Below are positions 4,959-7,509 of a DNA stretch of 7,509 bases, piece by piece. Origin of the DNA: Dehalococcoidia bacterium (GTDB lineage Bacteria > Chloroflexota > Dehalococcoidia > Dehalococcoidales > DAOWKM01); assembly GCA_030643695.1 (NCBI GenBank), contig DAOWKM010000123.1:1-7509 (forward strand). Direction: 5' to 3'. Within the stretch, counting starts at the first letter, position 1, and every line of letters starts with the position of its first letter. The notes under the pieces were generated by a model. The model was not told where the DNA came from and searched no databases. It worked only from the letters and a program-made list of their open reading frames with translations. Made by a program: the position numbers and the translations under genes.

Positions 4959-6014
4959 ATGAGAATTGTAGGTATTGACCCCGGAACGGGAAGCTTTGAC
5001 TTCTTTGGTATGGATGGGGGAAAGATTATTCTGGATACTTCCGTGCCGGTGCCTGAGGTTGCCCAAAACCCCAAGGTGCTCCTGGATGCAGTTAGAAGTG
5101 TCTTCCCATTGGATATGATAGTAGGTCCCTCTGGTTATGGTCTGCCGGTCACCCCTATCAGAGATATAATTGAAAGGGAACTAACCCTGATGGTGCCTGA
5201 TGACAAGAGTATTCCGTTATATGATGGCATCAGGATGGTTATCAGGTCAATGCAGGCTGAAGGCTTCCCGGTTTATTTCACCCCGGGGGTTATTCACCTC
5301 TCAACCGTGCCTGCCTATAGAAAAGCCAACAAGATGGATATGGGCACTGCTGATAAGGTGTGCTGTGTTGCCCTAGCAATCAGGGATCAAGCAGAACTCT
5401 ACGGTATAGACTACAATGAGACCTCTTTCATCCTGGCAGAGGTGGGTTACGCCTTCAATGCTGTAATCGGTGTTGACAGAGGAAAAGTGGTTGACGGCTT
5501 GGGAGGGACATCGGGGGGACCTGGTTTCATTACTTTGGGGAATATGGATTCTGAGCTGGCGGTGCGCCTGGGAAAGTTTCCTGGGGTAGTGCTCTTTAGC
5601 GGTGGTGCCAAAGATATGAGCGGTAAGGATGATTTAACCCCTGAGGAGCTGGCTAAGGAGCATCATAAATATAAAGAAGCTTGGAATATGATATTGGAGA
5701 GCATACTTAAAGGGGTAGCGGCGATGATGGTTGCTGTGGAGAAGCCAAGAGAGATTCTGCTTTCGGGTAGGCTCTCCGGAATCCCCGAGATTGCCCAAGC
5801 GCTGACGGTTAAGTTTGCTCATTTCGGAAAGGTGCGGAAGGTGGGGAGACAGGCCAGAGTAGCCAAGGAAGCTGCCGAAGGGGCATATATTATTGGCGAA
5901 GGGTTATTAGGCGGCAAATATAAAGGTATTGTTGATTCTCTGGAGCTCAGGCAAGCCAAAGGCACCATGTTTGACCATATTCTACTCAAGGGGATTGAGC
6001 TAGAAAAGCCATAG
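4959..6014 (+). CDS. DUF1464 family protein (COG2441, predicted butyrate kinase), ASKHA fold
   Basis: The protein has 351 residues. The opening MRIVGIDPGTGSFDFFG matches the phosphate-1 motif of the acetate/sugar kinase-Hsc70-actin fold. A second glycine-rich loop GVDRGKVVDGLGGTSGGPG (171-189) suits phosphate-2, and ILLSGRLSG (266-274) suits the adenosine motif. MDMGTADK (126-133) is another family-like block. I assign it to DUF1464, whose 'butyrate kinase' label rests on fold similarity rather than biochemistry, so ATP binding is likely but the substrate is unknown. No membrane segment is seen; cytosolic. ATG 4959 has GAGGG (4948-4952) 6 bases upstream, inside the radical SAM gene, which implies translational coupling. 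The partnership suggests that it serves the same pathway as the radical SAM enzyme, for example by activating a substrate. Its stop is 3 bases from that of the convergent protease gene. Confidence 0.85.
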   Translation: MRIVGIDPGTGSFDFFGMDGGKIILDTSVPVPEVAQNPKVLLDAVRSVFPLDMIVGPSGYGLPVTPIRDIIERELTLMVPDDKSIPLYDGIRMVIRSMQAEGFPVYFTPGVIHLSTVPAYRKANKMDMGTADKVCCVALAIRDQAELYGIDYNETSFILAEVGYAFNAVIGVDRGKVVDGLGGTSGGPGFITLGNMDSELAVRLGKFPGVVLFSGGAKDMSGKDDLTPEELAKEHHKYKEAWNMILESILKGVAAMMVAVEKPREILLSGRLSGIPEIAQALTVKFAHFGKVRKVGRQARVAKEAAEGAYIIGEGLLGGKYKGIVDSLELRQAKGTMFDHILLKGIELEKP

Positions 6015-6017
6015 TAA

Positions 6018-6896
6018 TTAATGTAGTGAGAGTGATACAGTAGTGCTCTCAAAAATTCTTGCTAGCTTTTCATCTCGTATGTCTATTTCATAATGGCAGT
6101 ATAAACGCCAAAGAGCTTGCCATAAAGGATCTGAAGGGGGGAGATATTTTACACATAACTTAAGCTCTTTGCTTGCCTCTTTATGGTCGATCACGGTGCC
6201 GTGTGACAGATACCGTTTGGTGTCGGCGAGTTTTCCCGCTATTTCTTTTGCCCTTTCCGGTTGGCCCTTACATTGAGTACGGTTAAGCCATTTTTCAGCG
6301 AATCGTTGTGAGCGGAGTAGCGCCTTTTTGCAATAATCAATTAGCGCAGGGTCAAGTTGCTGAAGCAGTGGAAAATATACAGGAGACAGCCTACCTTCAG
6401 CTTGCTCTTCTTCTTTAATAGCCGTCAAACCATCCAAGAAAGATTGGGCTGGGCGGTCCATTATCTGCCCGCTGGCGGTGGTTACAATAACCTGAGGGTC
6501 AATGGGACCTAGCTCCGAGGTATAGCCCATAACAATTTCATCCGCTGCCAAGGCGATTAGGGTTGCTGCACTTTTGGCACTTTCAGTAACGATGACCCTA
6601 AAGCTCTTTGTATTGTTTCTACACATATAAATGATTTTTTCTGCTACATCTATGTCACCACCAGAGCTTTGCAATAAAAGGTCTAAATCTTTGTCAGCTT
6701 TATCTTGCAGTAAGTCACCAAATGCCAAAATATCATTTTGGTTAATGCTTCCGCCAGGGTGTTGGGGATTTGCGATGTAGACAATTAACTCTCGCTTTGT
6801 TGCAGTTTCGATATCCTCTAGCAGTTGCCGACGCAAATATCGGTCTTTATGAATGGAATGATATAGAGGTGTTTGTGGGGGAAGGTTAATAGGCAT
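6018..6896 (-). CDS. SDH family Clp-fold serine protease (SppA/ClpP-like)
   Basis: A 292-residue protein of the serine dehydrogenase proteinase (SDH_sah) family, Clp/crotonase fold. After RELIVYIANP (35-44), DLDLLLQSSGGDIDVAEKI (70-88) supplies the G-G oxyanion-hole segment typical of ClpP and SppA. ESAKSAATLIALAADEIVMG (105-124) carries the probable nucleophile S109 in the A-K-S-A-A-T context at the head of the long helix. SELGPIDPQ (127-135) follows as in SppA-like proteins. The C-terminal block SHGTVIDHKEA (231-241), with H-G and E-A, is also typical of this group. No signal peptide or membrane helix is seen, unlike SppA, so it should be cytosolic. It is the second gene of an operon, starting 5 bases after the stop of the 63-residue gene; its Shine-Dalgarno AAGGA lies in that gene's end. 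Substrates are unknown. Confidence 0.85.
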   Translation of the reverse strand: MPINLPPQTPLYHSIHKDRYLRRQLLEDIETATKRELIVYIANPQHPGGSINQNDILAFGDLLQDKADKDLDLLLQSSGGDIDVAEKIIYMCRNNTKSFRVIVTESAKSAATLIALAADEIVMGYTSELGPIDPQVIVTTASGQIMDRPAQSFLDGLTAIKEEEQAEGRLSPVYFPLLQQLDPALIDYCKKALLRSQRFAEKWLNRTQCKGQPERAKEIAGKLADTKRYLSHGTVIDHKEASKELKLCVKYLPPSDPLWQALWRLYCHYEIDIRDEKLARIFESTTVSLSLH

Positions 6897-6901
6897 AAAG
6901 G

Positions 6902-7093
6902 CTATTCCTTAAACGAGGCTCCGAAGACAAAATACTCGTTTGAGCGCTCCCTCTTTTGGGGCGCTTTTTGATACTTCTCCCAATCACGAAGAAACTGATT
7001 ATAAGAGTGACCTAATTCAGGTTGCTCTTTGAGTAAGCGCTCTTTATCCTCAAAGAGCTTTCGGATGTCTTTGTCTTCTGTATTTCTTGCCAT
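6902..7093 (-). CDS. Small highly charged protein paired with the Clp-fold protease
   Basis: The protein has 63 residues from the ATG at 7091-7093. The frame is open further upstream to 7189, but that stretch is the AT-rich leader and yields only an unlikely I/N/V-rich peptide. GGGAGG five bases before 7093 fixes the start. There are 27 charged residues of 63, about equally acidic and basic. Residues 5-42 look like a helical hairpin (DKDIRKLFEDKERLLKEQ, then a P-E-L-G-H turn, then SYNQFLRDWEKYQK), followed by a basic linker and a hydrophobic end EYFVFGASF. No cysteine, membrane segment or known motif is present. It is translationally coupled to the protease gene that follows, so it could be an adaptor, inhibitor, chaperone or substrate of it. 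I do not recognise the family. The excellent ribosome binding site argues for a real gene. Confidence 0.75.
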   Translation of the reverse strand: MARNTEDKDIRKLFEDKERLLKEQPELGHSYNQFLRDWEKYQKAPQKRERSNEYFVFGASFKE

Positions 7094-7098
7094 AATTT

Positions 7099-7104
7099 CC
7101 TCCC
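7099..7104 (-). promoter_or_regulatory. Strong ribosome binding site of the 63-residue gene
   Basis: GGGAGG on the minus strand lies 5 bases before the ATG at 7093. It decides between this start and the longer reading frame reaching 7189, and implies high translation of the small protein. Confidence 0.8.
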
Positions 7105-7109
7105 AAAAG

Positions 7110-7247
7110 GATGTGCTAATCCCAATAGAATAGTTATATATCGTTATATTTACTATTATAACATTATTAATAATAAATAATACTAACAACTGTAAATATT
7201 ATACTACAATTGTCAATAAGATTGTGTCTATGAGCAAACAGAGGATC
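7110..7247 (-). promoter_or_regulatory. AT-rich leader and promoter region of the small protein-protease operon
   Basis: About 140 bases lie between the argC stop and the small gene; 7131-7220 is almost pure A/T, far below the base composition around it. On the minus strand TATAAT (7155-7160) is a perfect -10, with only a weak -35 (GTATTA) 17 bases upstream. The perfect 10-bp palindrome TTATTAATAA (7164-7173) lies in the spacer. A TTGACA at 7211-7216 has no matching -10. No terminator hairpin is seen after argC, so read-through into this operon is possible. Confidence 0.4.
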
Positions 7248-7509
7248 TCACGGGTAAATTGCCAGCGCCTCAAGTCCAGTAGTCTCAGGCAAGCCAAGCA
7301 TGAGGTTCATATTCTGGATGGCTTGCCCCGCCGCCCCTTTAATCAGGTTGTCAGTGGAGCTAATAACCACCAGCCTCCCCGTCCTGGTGTCAATAGTGGG
7401 GTGAATAAGACAGAGGTTGTTTCCCCAGGTGTGCTTGGTATGAGGGGGAAATTCAACTACCTTGACAAAGGGCTCGTCCTTATAGAAGTCCTGATAGAGC
7501 TGAAATAGC
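7248..7509 (-). CDS. argC: N-acetyl-gamma-glutamyl-phosphate reductase, C-terminal part
   Basis: The minus strand is open from the window edge to a TGA at 7248-7250, giving 86 residues. The family's C-terminal blocks are clear: FYKDEPFVKVV, PPHTKHTWGNNLCLIHPTID, TGRLVVISSTDNLIKGAAGQ, and AIQNMNLMLGLPETTGLEAL, ending in IYP. The KGAAGQA(I/V)QNMNLM segment is the most diagnostic. ArgC reduces N-acetylglutamyl phosphate to the semialdehyde with NADPH in arginine synthesis. The nucleotide-binding domain and the catalytic cysteine are beyond the edge. It is co-directional with the small protein-protease operon, with a 154-base gap. No irregularity is seen in the visible part. Confidence 0.95.
   Translation of the reverse strand, partial: LFQLYQDFYKDEPFVKVVEFPPHTKHTWGNNLCLIHPTIDTRTGRLVVISSTDNLIKGAAGQAIQNMNLMLGLPETTGLEALAIYP

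Noticed and set aside
5634..6052. Minus-strand frames opposite the DUF1464 gene
   Set aside because: Antisense shadows of a conserved coding sequence.
7094..7189. Longer N-terminus of the small charged protein
   Set aside because: The extension translates an AT-rich leader and contains the strong ribosome binding site of the internal ATG at 7093.
7224..7508. Plus-strand frame of 94 codons at the right edge
   Set aside because: It is the antisense of argC; the minus strand gives clear ArgC C-terminal motifs, while this frame gives no recognisable protein.
1..7509. CRISPR array, insertion sequence or riboswitch
   Set aside because: No regularly spaced direct repeats, no transposase frame and no recognisable aptamer were seen on either strand.

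Overview
The window looks like bacterial chromosome, most plausibly from an uncultured Chloroflexota (Dehalococcoidia-like) lineage. That placement is an inference from overall gene style: moderate GC, very tight packing, TTG starts, and a mix of bacterial housekeeping genes with a DUF1464 gene best known from archaea. No taxonomic marker was searched. Both edges cut amino-acid biosynthesis genes: the last 31 residues of ProA (glutamate-5-semialdehyde dehydrogenase, plus strand) on the left, and the last 86 residues of ArgC (N-acetyl-gamma-glutamyl-phosphate reductase, minus strand) on the right.

Left part (1-1900). proA meets rph (RNase PH, minus strand) tail to tail with a 4-base overlap. 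The divergent gap 816-1069 carries the rph promoter and two strong adjacent hairpins that cannot be terminators for either neighbour. It leads into a membrane-anchored 167-residue protein of unknown function. Next come a 38-codon remnant that resembles the N-terminus of an eIF-2B/ribose-1,5-bisphosphate isomerase-like protein and a complete tRNA-Glu(UUC) gene with encoded CCA on the minus strand, under a good sigma-70-type promoter.

Middle part (1900-6014). A VTT/DedA-type membrane protein is followed, convergently and again with a 4-base overlap, by a 12-helix-type MFS transporter. The transporter is divergent from a two-gene operon: a radical SAM/SPASM enzyme with a TTG start and strong Shine-Dalgarno, and, 2 bases later, a DUF1464 (COG2441, 'predicted butyrate kinase') ASKHA-fold protein. 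The promoters of the transporter and of the operon appear to interlock over about 40 bp, which suggests the three genes could be regulated together. The function of this set is not known to me and is the best candidate here for an undescribed module.

Right part (6015-7509). Converging on the operon with a 3-base gap is a second two-gene operon on the minus strand: a 63-residue highly charged protein with an excellent ribosome binding site, then an SDH-family Clp-fold serine protease (SppA/ClpP-like). A very AT-rich leader separates it from argC. All three convergent junctions in the window overlap or nearly abut, leaving no space for intrinsic terminators.
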